A stretch of 64,000 bases of DNA, from the NCBI GenBank assembly GCA_025558075.1, contig JAHLKF010000012.1:434001-498000 (forward strand), given 5' to 3'. This DNA is from Gaertneriomyces semiglobifer. Its lineage: Eukaryota; Chytridiomycota; Chytridiomycetes; Spizellomycetales; Spizellomycetaceae. Shown in pieces: positions 1-10,155 of this stretch. A model generated the notes under the pieces. That model was not told the DNA's origin. It did no database searches and saw only the letters and a program-made list of their open reading frames with translations. The position numbers and the translations under genes are program-made. Position 1 is the first letter of the stretch; each line of letters opens with the position of its first letter.

Positions 1-23
1 TTAGTAGTGCTCACAACACTTAC

Positions 24-900
24 TCATGCCAAACTCATCCAACACCTCCTCCGGTTCTGGCCTGCGTCCACGACGTCCACCACCGCGCTTAGTGGGACGC
101 CCGATGTCATCCTGCTCGTCTTCTTCATCCTCCGCTTCGGCCGCAGGCGACGCATGCGCACCTCCTGTCGCCATCAATTTCTGAAACCGCTGCTTTTCAG
201 CATTACGATCCTCTGTACGAATGCCACGGAAATCAAAAGTTTGGTCACCGCACCCGGAAGCAATGATGTTGTCCACTTACTGGTTGGTGTCGGGCGATAC
301 GCTTCGATGTCAAATGCACCTCCTGCAACGATCGTGTCCAGAGTTCGTATTTGAGGTCGTCTACCGTACATTGGTATCGGCGCTCGTTTGAGGGGAGCGT
401 AGTTGAACGGAATCATCATTGGTTGTGCGTCGTTATCGTCGGGGTAGAAGGACATCCCTGGTGTAGGGTTGGGCGGCAGAGGCGTACCAACTACAACAAC
501 ATTAGACCATTAAGCTTTGCGATGCGCCAAACAAATAAATTCAGATGTGCAGTCGCGGACCTTTCAAGAACTGGTCAAGAAACCTTTGCTGTGTTGCAGA
601 AAGTTTGGATGCCTGCATAAAGGCTGGAAAGAGTTATCATTTAGTCAGAAAGAAGACAGCCAAAGGTTTCTTCAAGAGCAACAGCGCGTACATTTGGACC
701 TTACATTTCAAGATTCCCTTTGTACCGCTGCTGAGGTTATGGTCGCGGCCCGCTACCGGCACACTGGTAGCTCCCCCGCCTCCACCAGCACTGCTGCCCG
801 ACCGCCACGGACGTTGAGCCACATCTGAGCCAGGGTAGTCTCGCAAGTGTGGAATGGGAGAAGGAATGGATGTCGTTAGACGCTGTACGGCAGATGGCAT
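24..900 (-). CDS. UPF0193 (EVG1/C22orf23)-like protein, partial at left edge
   Basis: Model: complement of 24-212, 281-490, 561-623 and 705-900. All three introns are GT-AG (68, 70 and 81 bp) and the phases match. A GTAAGT donor at 23 shows that the gene continues off the left end, so the stop is not seen. The spliced exons give about 219 residues: a Gly/Ser-rich start, then FMQASKLSATQQRFLDQFLK, then GTPLPP, and later EAYRPTPTKDRNAEKQR. From memory, this order (ExSKLTxxQQR, then a G-x-PLP turn, then YRP...RxxEKQRLQ) is that of the UPF0193 family. That family is found in ciliated eukaryotes and its molecular function is unknown. The next stretch is acidic and then Gly/Arg-rich. The start is the ATG at 900; the open frame runs further up to 927 only with a GTG. 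The family call is recall-based; a disordered unknown protein is the alternative. Confidence 0.6.
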
Positions 901-1137
901 CGTTGTTAGTGCTTGCAGAAGTAGCACTGTTGGAAGATGCGAAGTTCCCCAGTGACCGCGTTCTCCGCACTTAGGTAAGCGGAACGCGCCACGCGCATAT
1001 CAATAACACAGCTATTCCAGATTCTCCACAATTTGTGCAATCGAGCGTAATACCCCCATCATCGTTCATATGGCTGCTTCCTTTAGGAGTCAAGAGCACG
1101 CACGGCTTCAAGGAGGAAAGTTATCTACTCATGTCTC

Positions 1138-1974
1138 ATGTCAGACTTGGTTGTCCCTCAGATCCTGAGTGAGATACGGGGAGAAACAGCAGCAACGTGG
1201 CTAGCTAGTCGAAAACGCGGATCGCCAGCTTACGACGCCGGAATCGCTCGAATACCTAATGGGTTACCAATACTTCGTCACGGAGAGTTGTTGGATCTTT
1301 GTGGGCCAACGTGCGGTGGAAAGACGGAGATGGTCATGCATGCCATCGCTTTGAGGATTTTGCCTGCTCAGTATGGAGGACAGGATGGTTCGGTACTACT
1401 GTTGGATTGCGACGTCCGATTTTCCTTCACTGCTCTTTCAAATACTTTGCGTGACTACATTAAGACTCGAAGACAATTGACTTTCGGAGCCGCCGCGAGC
1501 GTTGAGACAATTGTTTTGGCAGCGTTGGACAGATTACAAGTTGCGCATCCGCTGGATCCGGTGGAGTTTCTTGCAACCTTGATGCATGCCGAGCGCACTT
1601 TTGTGGCATTGTCTTCGAATCCAATGATTGTTGTCGATAGCCTTTCCGTCTTCTATTGGGTTAATCGATTGGACGATCTCGGAGAGCCCGTGCAAGGACC
1701 TAAACCGCGCCTGCCTCAGTCGAGAGGGCCACTGACGTATGGCGGTTCGCAACCCTCCATGCATCGAACTGTTATTCGAGTGCTAAAGCAAATCAAAGAG
1801 ACATATGCGTGTCCCTTCATTATCACACGCTGGGAATTATTTCCGTCCAAAGATGGTCAAGGAGCTCAGGGACCGCAGAGCGATACACCGTGGGCAGGCA
1901 TTGTCAATCGATATGTGTATGTATGGCGCGAGGAGGGCAAATTGTGTTGGAAAGACCTGGGGGCGAAGACGTGA
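1138..1974 (+). CDS. XRCC2: XRCC2-like RecA/RAD51 paralog, DNA double-strand break repair
   Basis: Single-exon protein of 278 residues, close to the 280 of human XRCC2. In that family the protein works with RAD51D (BCDX2 complex) to support RAD51 filament formation in homologous recombination in the nucleus. A P-loop GPTCGGKTEM (Lys at about residue 62) matches the XRCC2-type G-P-x-x-x-G-K-T-E-M, and a Walker B-like VVDSLSVFYW (Asp about 167) matches the family's LDSLSAFYW. LLDCDVRF follows the P-loop at the expected distance. The C-terminal third is short, as in XRCC2, and no N-terminal helical domain precedes the ATPase core. An ATG 7 bp upstream at 1131 is out of frame. XRCC2 is missing from many well-studied ascomycetes, so its presence fits an early-diverging fungus. 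Its 3' end converges with the gene at 2077-2700. Confidence 0.85.
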   Translation: MSDLVVPQILSEIRGETAATWLASRKRGSPAYDAGIARIPNGLPILRHGELLDLCGPTCGGKTEMVMHAIALRILPAQYGGQDGSVLLLDCDVRFSFTALSNTLRDYIKTRRQLTFGAAASVETIVLAALDRLQVAHPLDPVEFLATLMHAERTFVALSSNPMIVVDSLSVFYWVNRLDDLGEPVQGPKPRLPQSRGPLTYGGSQPSMHRTVIRVLKQIKETYACPFIITRWELFPSKDGQGAQGPQSDTPWAGIVNRYVYVWREEGKLCWKDLGAKT

Positions 1975-2076
1975 AGGTGTTCGCGGGTTTCTTCAGCATG
2001 AATCGGGACATTCATCGATTAAAACGACGAACCACAACAAAAGGAAATTGATAGAGTTGCTCATCGGAATGTGGTA

Positions 2077-2700
2077 TTAAATATCTACAGTGCTTTGTCG
2101 CGATCTATAAGTACTGCCACCAAGGTGACGCAAGACCATTCGCAGTCGCTCTACGGCGTGCGATCTGTCGTGTTGAACTTGCTCAGGGCTTTTCGATGTA
2201 AGCATTTGAGTTGGGGCCGGTGTCGACAAAGCATGCGTTTCGACTGCGGGGACCTGTTTGGGAGATAATACTTCATCGTGGGACAAACCCACAAGGTAGT
2301 TCTCCTCAAATGGAGCGTCGGGATCATCTGCATAATTTTGATCCATTTCATCATCGGTGTCAGAGGCAACATCCCATGATCGTTGCAGCTCGAGGTCAAG
2401 TTCAAGATCATCCTCATACGCCGGAACCAGCCGTGTATCGATGATCATAGGGCCGAAGGGAGCAAACAAATCCATATCCTCCGCTTCATGCATTACGCCA
2501 GGCGATGATGTTGAGGACTCGCCACGGACATGATAGATTTGAGAAATTTCATACTGATCGCTTGAGGCAGCGGCGATATCACATGATGCCGCCGAACCAC
2601 ACGAGTTACGACGAGCAAGAGCTTCCAAAACTGGAACGCTGAATTGAACTACAGTGGACAAGGGATCAAAGGCCTTCTTAATCAAACTCCTTGCAGGCAT
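2077..2700 (-). CDS. Hypothetical acidic protein
   Basis: I do not recognise this 207-residue protein. It starts at an ATG (2700), has a central acidic stretch (YEDDLELDLELQ, then SDTDDEMDQNYADDPDAP) and a basic C-terminal end with RLRMVLRHLGGS. There is no signal peptide or membrane segment. It may be the last exon of a longer gene: an open frame just upstream on the same strand (to about 3027) is Ser/Arg-rich, but it stops directly before this ATG and no convincing donor/acceptor pair joins the two. It lies tail to tail with XRCC2, about 100 bp away. Acidic, low-complexity composition is compatible with a nuclear regulator, but nothing proves that. Confidence 0.5.
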   Translation of the reverse strand: MPARSLIKKAFDPLSTVVQFSVPVLEALARRNSCGSAASCDIAAASSDQYEISQIYHVRGESSTSSPGVMHEAEDMDLFAPFGPMIIDTRLVPAYEDDLELDLELQRSWDVASDTDDEMDQNYADDPDAPFEENYLVGLSHDEVLSPKQVPAVETHALSTPAPTQMLTSKSPEQVQHDRSHAVERLRMVLRHLGGSTYRSRQSTVDI

Positions 2701-3578
2701 CTATCCAGTTGCGAGTGGGCCTGTGCGTGTGGTCGTGTCAGCGGGAAAATCACGCCCTTTTTCGTATGTAAGACCAGGCAAAGCGGGACCAAAGCGATCA
2801 GTCAAGCAACGTCGGCGGGATGAGGCTATTGACTGCTCGGAGTTTGACCGTGTTCTTATTTCTGCTTCGGATGGTGCCAAGTTGAGTGCAATGTAATTGT
2901 TAATGTTGTGATGAGGTCTGCGTCTATGGGAACCGAGGGGTATGTGGGTGTGCTTTTCTCTCTGCTCTGCTCCGAGTGTTCGTCGCGCCCCCCTTTCGCT
3001 TTGCTTCCCCGTCTTCCCCAATTTCAATAATAAAAACTGTGAAATTTATTATGCGACGCGCTGACGACACGCAACGGCGACATGTGCGCAAAAGAGATCC
3101 AAATTCACCCGAACTGATAACTTGTTGCCATGGCTACACTAGCCAAGATTGCAGATATCAAACAGGATCTACTCGGGTCACAAAGAGGTCAAACGTTACT
3201 ATGATCAGGACAGCAGTGTCTACTTTGCTATTACGGTTGCGGACACTTGATGCACGCTTACGAGCCTCGCTCATCAAATGGGAGATGCGTTGCGGTTCAA
3301 CGAAAGTGTGTCCTGTGAACATTTGGATCTGGATCCCAGAACAGATCGATCCCAGCTGCGGTACTCTGTAAAAATGGCGGATGCAACTGGCGGCATCCAA
3401 TTTGCGTATTGCTTGAGCCGTGTGTAGGTAGCTGTAACAGTTGGTGTAGAACTCATTCGTGAGCTCTTCCGTGTGATGTGACTGCTTCCCCGGCTTTCCC
3501 ACGCGTCCAGAGCCACTTACGGGAGAGCTATCACTTGCACGATATCGTTAGTGGAAACCACGGGAAAGAACCTTCTTA
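2701..3578. other. Unresolved stretch with coding-like fragments on both strands
   Basis: No complete gene could be built here. On the plus strand, after a possible acceptor near 3151, a frame reads HKEVKRYYDQDSSVYFAITV before a stop. On the minus strand, 3158-3502 has a 114-codon open frame (YSYLHTAQAIRKLDAASC and more) without an ATG, with GTAAGT-like donors near 3515 and 3260. Both strands look coding-like and cannot both be right. The right end must also hold the promoter of the GH2 gene starting at 3579. Confidence 0.3.
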
Positions 3579-6299
3579 ATGGGAATAAGGCAATCTAAGA
3601 CGCCGAGCACCACCGCCGTGAGCACGATAGAGAGTTGGGAAGACCTGGGTGCTGCGGCCGACATCCCAAAACCTGCTCATCCATCGCCCGACCGTCTTCG
3701 GCCGAATTGGTTGAATCTCAACGGACAATGGGACTTCTCATTTAACGAACCTAAATATGATCGGCAAATTACTGTCCCGTACTCTTGGACGTCGCCCTTG
3801 AGTGGTGTAGAAGAAGACGTCAAAAGCACCGCGTATTATCGTCGGCGCGTTCGTTATACTCCACAGAACATCAAAGCGCCTCGTTTGTTCCTCGTCTTTG
3901 GTGCGGTCGACTACTCGTGCCGCATCACTGTTAACGGAGTTGATTTTGGTGGTTTCATTGGCGGTTACTCCCGCTTTGAATTTGATGTCACCCATGCATG
4001 GAAGAACGACGCCGAGAACGAGGTGCTCGTCGCAGTCCGAGATGACGATAATGATAATCAGATGAGCGGCAAACAAGGCTATGGTCAGTTACGTGGGATT
4101 TGGCAGACGGTGTACCTTGAAGAACGCGGAGAAGTCTGGTTATCAGAGTGGAAAGTTACTACAAAGATGAATGGCTCCGTGCGAATCGACTACCATCTAG
4201 CCGGTGTTGGTGATGTTGAGAGTGTGCAAGCGCATTTCGAAAACGTCGCCGTATCTGGCACTAGTGGCGTGCTCGAATTGGTTTTTCGTGAGCCGCGGCT
4301 GTGGAGCGTGGATGACCCGTACTTGTATGAGGGCACCTTGCGGGTAAAGGGCAAACGCGACAATCTGGACTTTGAGGATGTAGTTGAGACCTATTTCGGC
4401 ATTCGAGAAATTGGCCAGGCACGATTCTCTGAGGGCGGTGCCATGCATGTCACATTGAACGGCAGGCCTTTGTTCTTGTGTGGCGTCTTGGACCAGTCAT
4501 TCAATCCACGAGGTTTCTTCACCGCCCCGACGGATGATGATTGCAAGCGTGACATTGAACGGATAAAAGCTTTGGGACTGAACTTTGCGCGGATTCATGT
4601 GAAAGCCGACGAACCGTTGAAATTGTATTGGGCAGATAAGCTGGGGGTGTTGATCAGTCAGGACATTCCCAATCATTGGGGAGAACCTACGCCCGACACC
4701 CGTAAGAAGTTTGAAACAGCGATGTGGGAAATCGTTAAAAGAGATGTGAATCATCCTTCCATTGTTCAGTGGGTGATATTCAACGAGACGTGGGGATTGG
4801 AATCAAACGGGAGTTATTTACCGGAGACGCAGGAGTGGGTTCGCAGTCTTTATCGAGCATTGAAATTGTATGATCCGACACGCTTTGTTGAGGATAACTC
4901 GGCGAGTCAACGGGACCATGTTGAAACGGACGTGAACTCTTGGCACTTCTATTCTAATGGATATAACAATGTCAAGAAGACGATTGCGGATTTTTGTGAT
5001 GGTGCTTTTCCAGGTTCGCCAGCGAACTTTATTGGTGGGAATCTGTGCGGGGACGTACCCTTCATGAATAGCGAATGTGGTGCTGTTTGGGGTATTATCG
5101 GTAGCGCAGGGGACAGCGATATTGCCTGGCACTACAAATACATGATCAATGAAATCAGACGTCATGAGAGGTTATCTGGCTACGTGTTTACCGAGCTGAC
5201 GGATGTGGTGAACGAGTTTAACGGATTTTATCGAATTCACGGGACTCCGAAAGAGTTTGGCTACGGTGACTACGTGGAAGGCATGAGCCTCCTGGATCTG
5301 CATTCACCAACGTTCTTGGGATTTGATTGCCCGCCCATGGAGACTAAATATGCTGGAGAACATATTGCCGTGCCTGTCTTCATCTCCGTCTATGATCAAG
5401 CATTTGTTGGGATCACGATGAAAATTCAGTGGGAGCTGGTGCATGTCGATTGCTGTGGAGGCAAGCACACCGAACAGCGGGGGAACGACAGCGTACAGTG
5501 TAGCAAACTTGGCGTTACGCCGCTTTCAAGCTTGTGCATCCAATTGCCTGAAAGGGATGGCCTTGCCGTTCTTTGCGTCTGGTTGCTTGACAAATTCGAC
5601 GCCATTATTATGCGCAACTATGTTCTATTCGACGTAGTAGGCCCTCTTGAACATCCTGCGCTATGTCTCGAGCCGCGCGACATGTCTTTTTCTGGCTTCA
5701 AACGGGCGTGGGAGCTACAAAGCGGTAACAAAGTCAACTGCGTGGGAAAGGGATTCGCCAGCTTTTTTGTTGACACCAATGAAGTGCCAGGTTTCATCGA
5801 AGCTTATAAAGTGCCGGCTCTTCAAATCACCTTTGAAGCGTCGTCAAAGGAAGAGTTAACAAAGGACAAACCCGAAAAGGAGCGACCGAAACTTCCACCG
5901 GATGGTGACTACATGCGAGGCTACCGCGTTGATCGCGGTGCCAATCCGAATAGTTTCTACATGACAGATGAATCTGTTTACCCCAGTATTATTAAGGTGT
6001 ATGTTGGCTCGCAAGGAGAAGCCGATATACGTCTCCCGGACATCCAACTACCGAACTGTCCGGCAGACAGCCGTGGTTGTTTATCATGGCATTATCAAGC
6101 GCATGATGACCGTCTGGACGAAGCTGGGAGTTATGGGTACATGTGCCGGATAACAATTCCACAGGAAACAGTGAGAAAGTTTATGTCGGGCTTCAACGTA
6201 AGGTTGGAAAGCGACGACGGCGTGAGTTACTTTGGCAGAAAAAGCGGACGGTATCCAAGAGGCATCAGAATTTCTGCCTTACGAGAGCCTGACAGCTAA
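3579..6299 (+). CDS. Glycoside hydrolase family 2 enzyme (beta-galactosidase/glucuronidase-like)
   Basis: Single-exon protein of 906 residues with the GH2 layout. An N-terminal jelly-roll sugar-binding domain spans about residues 35-200 (LNLNGQWDFSF, then VPYSW, YYRR, VNG...GG). An immunoglobulin-like domain follows, then the TIM barrel from about residue 285. The expected acid/base Glu lies in WVIFNETWG (Glu 403) and the nucleophile Glu in MNSECGAVWG (Glu 499); YVFTELTD follows at the usual distance. The 300-residue C-terminal part is not clearly one known domain. There is no signal peptide. Instead the protein starts MGIRQSKT, which fits the N-myristoylation pattern G2 and S6, so an intracellular, membrane-tethered enzyme is inferred. 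GH2 enzymes cleave beta-galactosides, -mannosides or -glucuronides by a retaining mechanism; the substrate cannot be read from the sequence. Confidence 0.85.
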   Translation: MGIRQSKTPSTTAVSTIESWEDLGAAADIPKPAHPSPDRLRPNWLNLNGQWDFSFNEPKYDRQITVPYSWTSPLSGVEEDVKSTAYYRRRVRYTPQNIKAPRLFLVFGAVDYSCRITVNGVDFGGFIGGYSRFEFDVTHAWKNDAENEVLVAVRDDDNDNQMSGKQGYGQLRGIWQTVYLEERGEVWLSEWKVTTKMNGSVRIDYHLAGVGDVESVQAHFENVAVSGTSGVLELVFREPRLWSVDDPYLYEGTLRVKGKRDNLDFEDVVETYFGIREIGQARFSEGGAMHVTLNGRPLFLCGVLDQSFNPRGFFTAPTDDDCKRDIERIKALGLNFARIHVKADEPLKLYWADKLGVLISQDIPNHWGEPTPDTRKKFETAMWEIVKRDVNHPSIVQWVIFNETWGLESNGSYLPETQEWVRSLYRALKLYDPTRFVEDNSASQRDHVETDVNSWHFYSNGYNNVKKTIADFCDGAFPGSPANFIGGNLCGDVPFMNSECGAVWGIIGSAGDSDIAWHYKYMINEIRRHERLSGYVFTELTDVVNEFNGFYRIHGTPKEFGYGDYVEGMSLLDLHSPTFLGFDCPPMETKYAGEHIAVPVFISVYDQAFVGITMKIQWELVHVDCCGGKHTEQRGNDSVQCSKLGVTPLSSLCIQLPERDGLAVLCVWLLDKFDAIIMRNYVLFDVVGPLEHPALCLEPRDMSFSGFKRAWELQSGNKVNCVGKGFASFFVDTNEVPGFIEAYKVPALQITFEASSKEELTKDKPEKERPKLPPDGDYMRGYRVDRGANPNSFYMTDESVYPSIIKVYVGSQGEADIRLPDIQLPNCPADSRGCLSWHYQAHDDRLDEAGSYGYMCRITIPQETVRKFMSGFNVRLESDDGVSYFGRKSGRYPRGIRISALREPDS

Positions 6300-6479
6300 C
6301 TTGTAATGCTTGTAATACTCATGTTAAATTACTCTACAAATCAGTCCTGCACCTAAATTCCACCCACAACTCTATCCGCCCCACTGGTATATTCCACATG
6401 TACATGTATGCACGGTTGCTTGGTTCTTCACTTCGTGACTGATAGGGAACAGTGACTATCTTTCTACTTAACATTGGTC

Positions 6480-9085
6480 TTAACACCGTAGTCCAACGTT
6501 TATGGGAGGGTAATCGTAGTTCTCGAGGCCAGGTATCGTCGGGATGCTCAATGCGTTGATGTTTACGGAAGTAAGGTTGGCGTTCCCATTGGATAAAGAC
6601 CCTACGTTGACATTCATACCTAGGGTACTGATATTGGTAGCAGCGCCAACCAAACCACGTCCCCGCGCAATTTTCTCAACCAGTCCGGCTACCCTCTGGC
6701 CGAACTTTGAGTTGCGCAACCCACCCACATGAGGCAGCAGTACCCGCACAATCATTTCTCTTTGCATTTGGTCCCCAGCCATGATGAGGTGTTGGACCAC
6801 ATAATTGGCATATTGATGTCCCATCATGTTGAGAATCAAACATTTCTGTCCCTGCGCGCCAGTTTGTTGCGGCGAAAGGAGAAGCTCCATGACAGAGAAG
6901 AGGTCTCTTTTAGTGCAATATTTTAGTGCCTTTTCGAGAACTTTGGATGCATATTGGTCCAATGAGAGTGTGTAAAAGTGTGAGGCCAGAACGGAGAGGA
7001 TGGCTTGACGGTCGGATGGCGTGCCGTGTTCTAATAGATGTTGAATCACCCAATTGCCCCACTGTCCTCTGGCGACTTCACCGCATCTCCCAAGTATCTC
7101 CCTGACAATATCCTTCTTCTCCCCTCCACAACCCTCAAAGATACTTTGGACAACGAGACTTCCGTTCTCATCATTGGCAATTTTGTGCCAATTTCCAGCC
7201 AGCTCAGAAGCAAGGTATGTAACGATACTTGGTATAGGATCGGGTGTGTATCTCAGTTGGAAGATGCGCTGCCAAACGTGGCAAGCGAAGCGATGGGTCA
7301 GTGTGGAGTTGCTGATGGAATTGTGCGATCCCCCGGATAATGACGCAGCTTTGTGTGATGCGCGAGGAGAGGCCGAAAGCAAAAGTTCGTGAATCAAGGG
7401 ATGAGGATGGGCCAAGGTCTCAAGTGCCTGTGAGGCGAGCCAGAGGTGAGAAATCAACAAAGGAGTGCGAAAGTGGAGCTCTAACCAACCTTTTGAACTA
7501 CATGGCATCCGAATCGATCACAGCTTAACTCTACGATCCTACCCCTCATAACTGTCGCGACCCCCTCCTTCATTTCCTGTGTACCAGTCTCTAAAAGTCT
7601 CTGCATCAAAAAGTTTCCGAAGCGGTTCTTCATCAATGGGAGGGCCTGAGACATGATCGCCGCAAACAGAATTTGAAGGTGTGCGGGCGAACTGGGAGAC
7701 TTCAGCTGCTGTTGCAACAGCAATGACGCCGGTTGGTCATTGGTGCGCGTGATGCGATCGACGAGGTACTGTGGTGGGAAAACGGGGCGGTGTCAATAAG
7801 TGAACACCTGACGGCGACCTCCACAAGTTTTAGATACTCACGTAAACGTTGCCTTCGCCGTCCATGTCCAGTCCAAGGCTACTGACGTCAACGTTTACCG
7901 TAGCGTCATCTTCTAGACTCCCGGAGGCGCTTGTAGGTGTGAAGAGCGTGTCGCTACTTCCTTTCACATCATCTGAGTCCCAAATGGACTTGGTGTCCAG
8001 CTTGGAAAGCTGAGGTGGTGAGATAGAAGACATGCTTGAATAAGAGTTGGAGCTTGGTCCATTAATCGACTGCGAAAGAAGCCTTTCTTTGTCCTATTGT
8101 TTTGTTGTCCATCGGTGAGTACCATCGCTTGCACCATTCGTACATCACATGAGAATAAAAACAGCAGCTTACCCCACGTTCTTCATACATCTCCCAAGCA
8201 ACTCTTCCTAGTTCCTCTTCAGTTCCGCATTTCGCTAGGTATTTTTTCAGGGAGCGAATTTCCGACTCCAGAGAGTCGATCACACTAGACTTTCGATCAA
8301 GCTGACGGCGTAAAGCCGTAACGGTCTGGCATAGGCACAGTCGTCAGTCTCTCTACGAAACCTGTGGAGCGTCGGCAGTTCCAAACCTTTGAAAGCGTCT
8401 CAACATTGCCTTTCTGCACCTCCAAGTTTGCGGTTGTTCTTGCTAATGCAGCATTGGACTCGGAGCACTGCTTGTGCAGGTACTTGTTTTCAACATGCAG
8501 TCGGACCAATACCTATACAGTTGATTATCAGTGGTCGGCCCATGCTCACGGGATGATCGCAACGGATACCCACTTCCTTTCTGCTTTTGAAGCTGCGCCA
8601 GACCTTTTGTAACTTTACCGCCGCGAGTTCCGCTTCTTTCTTTGAAGATCCAAGAGAGCATGCTCGTGGTGGTCTTCTTTTCAGCCGCCACCGACGTTGG
8701 ATCACGGTAATGGCATGCACCAGCTGCTGATTTTGCTGCAGTAGGTTGACATCCACTTTGACGTCCTAAACAAGTGATGCAAGGTTATAAGGTGCTCGAA
8801 AAAATCCAACCACACTATTTGACTGAAACACACCCGCCTCTGTCCTGGGCTGTGGCATAGCAGCCTTGCGCGTATACCTGACGGCGCGGTATTGCTAGTG
8901 CCGAGGTCCTTATACACGTAGTCATCCAATCCTGTCAATGACAAGGTATAACGAATCACGTCAATATCTCCTGTTTCCTGGCGTGCTCGCGGGGTGAAGT
9001 TATCCGAAGTGCGGTGATGCGCTGCCGGCGATGAGGATCTGTAGTTGGAAACTGGGAAAGTGCTCAAGGAGTGATAGTCTGTCAT
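6480..9085 (-). CDS. IQ motif, coiled-coil and Pumilio (PUF) RNA-binding protein
   Basis: Model: complement of 6480-7427, 7490-7768, 7842-8093, 8173-8325, 8387-8512, 8574-8765 and 8834-9085. It encodes 733 residues. All six introns (61-79 bp) lie in phase 0 and the exons sum to 734 codons. Exon 2 carries two IQ-type calmodulin-binding motifs (VIQRRWRLKRR and KLQKVWRSFKSRK). Exons 3 and 4 are coiled coil (KNVETLSK-type heptads, then LDRKSSVIDSLESEIRSLKK). The C-terminal 400 residues form a fungal PUF domain with about eight repeats: NRFGNFLMQ, DRFGCHVVQ, HRFACHVWQ, ENGSLVVQ, QWGNWVIQ, QYASKVLEK, HQYANYVVQ, SKFGQRV. PUF proteins bind 3' UTRs and repress or localise mRNAs. The tail after the last repeat is Asn/Gly-rich. 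It could be two genes, but no ATG, stop or intergenic gap separates the parts. Confidence 0.8.
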
Positions 9086-10155
9086 TTTCGCCAGATTCTC
9101 TGAGGCGGCCGGTGAAAACGTTGCGAGTTTGGGTATCTATCTCAAATTTTGTCCGAGTGGTAGGAAAATGGGTCAAGATCTCTATATCGACGGTTTCTAA
9201 AATACAATGACGCTCGGGATAGGATCGACGCAACAACGCGTCCTCTCAACAATCCAAAACTGTACAGCTAGGTGCAAGGATATATACTACAGGCCGAATG
9301 TGCGCGCAAGATGATGACGATGAGGGGAGTGGGGAGGAGGACTGAAGCAGCAGGCTAAAGATGCCCGGGCGACGAGGTTTCGAATATTGGGCCTGGCAGG
9401 AAACGCGTTCAACGCGCTAGGCGGGCGATTACGAGAGCACCGCTCACGTGGACGAACGCGTTCCATTCAAACGCTCGGCATTGACATCAGCTTTAAGGTT
9501 CGAACCTTCGAAAACCGGCGTATCGAGAAAGTGAATGTCCATTCCGTACTGAAATGGCAAAGAACAGACCATGGAGAGAATAATGAAATGTCATCCACTA
9601 GGGGCAAGTGTATACTGAGGTCTTCTGCGTGTCCAATTTCAAACGCCAGGCCTTCCTTTGCGTCACGTACCTTTGGCCATGCGTAGTTGCGCTATGTATA
9701 CGCGGCCGCACGCCCGTTCGTACATCGTTCCCTCGCAGTGGATTGCCCGACATCGCTGTCGCTGTCGCAAATCCAACATCAAAGTTTGCCTCGTTCGCAA
9801 AGCGACCCGCGACGCGTCAAATTGGCTGCTTATGTCATACTAATGTGAATTTTGCCGTTTCACGTCGCAAAGTGGCAAATCTGGGCCGCCCTTTTCCTCG
9901 TCGCAACGTCAACGCAGCTTCGTCTTGAATTGATACCCTCAACCGACCGACGCAGCACCAGCAACAGCAACGACGAAGTAGAGAAGAAGCGGTTAGAGCT
10001 GCCGTCGCCTTGTCACCGTCGCTCATCATCTGCGCTCAGCCGGACCCGGGACTGCGTATTCCACTTTCGCTAGTCGAGACCGTGACCCAAGCTTCCATAT
10101 CCAGTGGGAAATTCCAAGAGCATATCGCTGTCGTCTTGGTTCCGACTGTATAGTG
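9086..10155. other. Divergent intergenic region, 1.07 kb
   Basis: This lies between the 5' ends of the IQ-PUF gene (minus) and the MYND gene (plus), so it should hold both promoters. It is CpG-rich and has several open frames (for example 9387-9686 and 9608-9928) without domains or a consistent coding look. A TATATA at about 9281 lies some 195 bp upstream of the PUF start. An unrecognised 5' exon of the MYND gene could lie near its right end. Confidence 0.4.

Noticed and set aside
8034..9085. IQ/coiled-coil segment as a gene separate from PUF
   Set aside because: No stop, start or promoter separates it from the PUF part, and all intervening introns are phase 0. It was therefore merged, although transcripts should confirm this.
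9387..9928. Plus-strand ORFs upstream of the MYND gene
   Set aside because: They have no domain and no frame continuity to the MYND exon. Composition is consistent with a CpG-rich promoter region.
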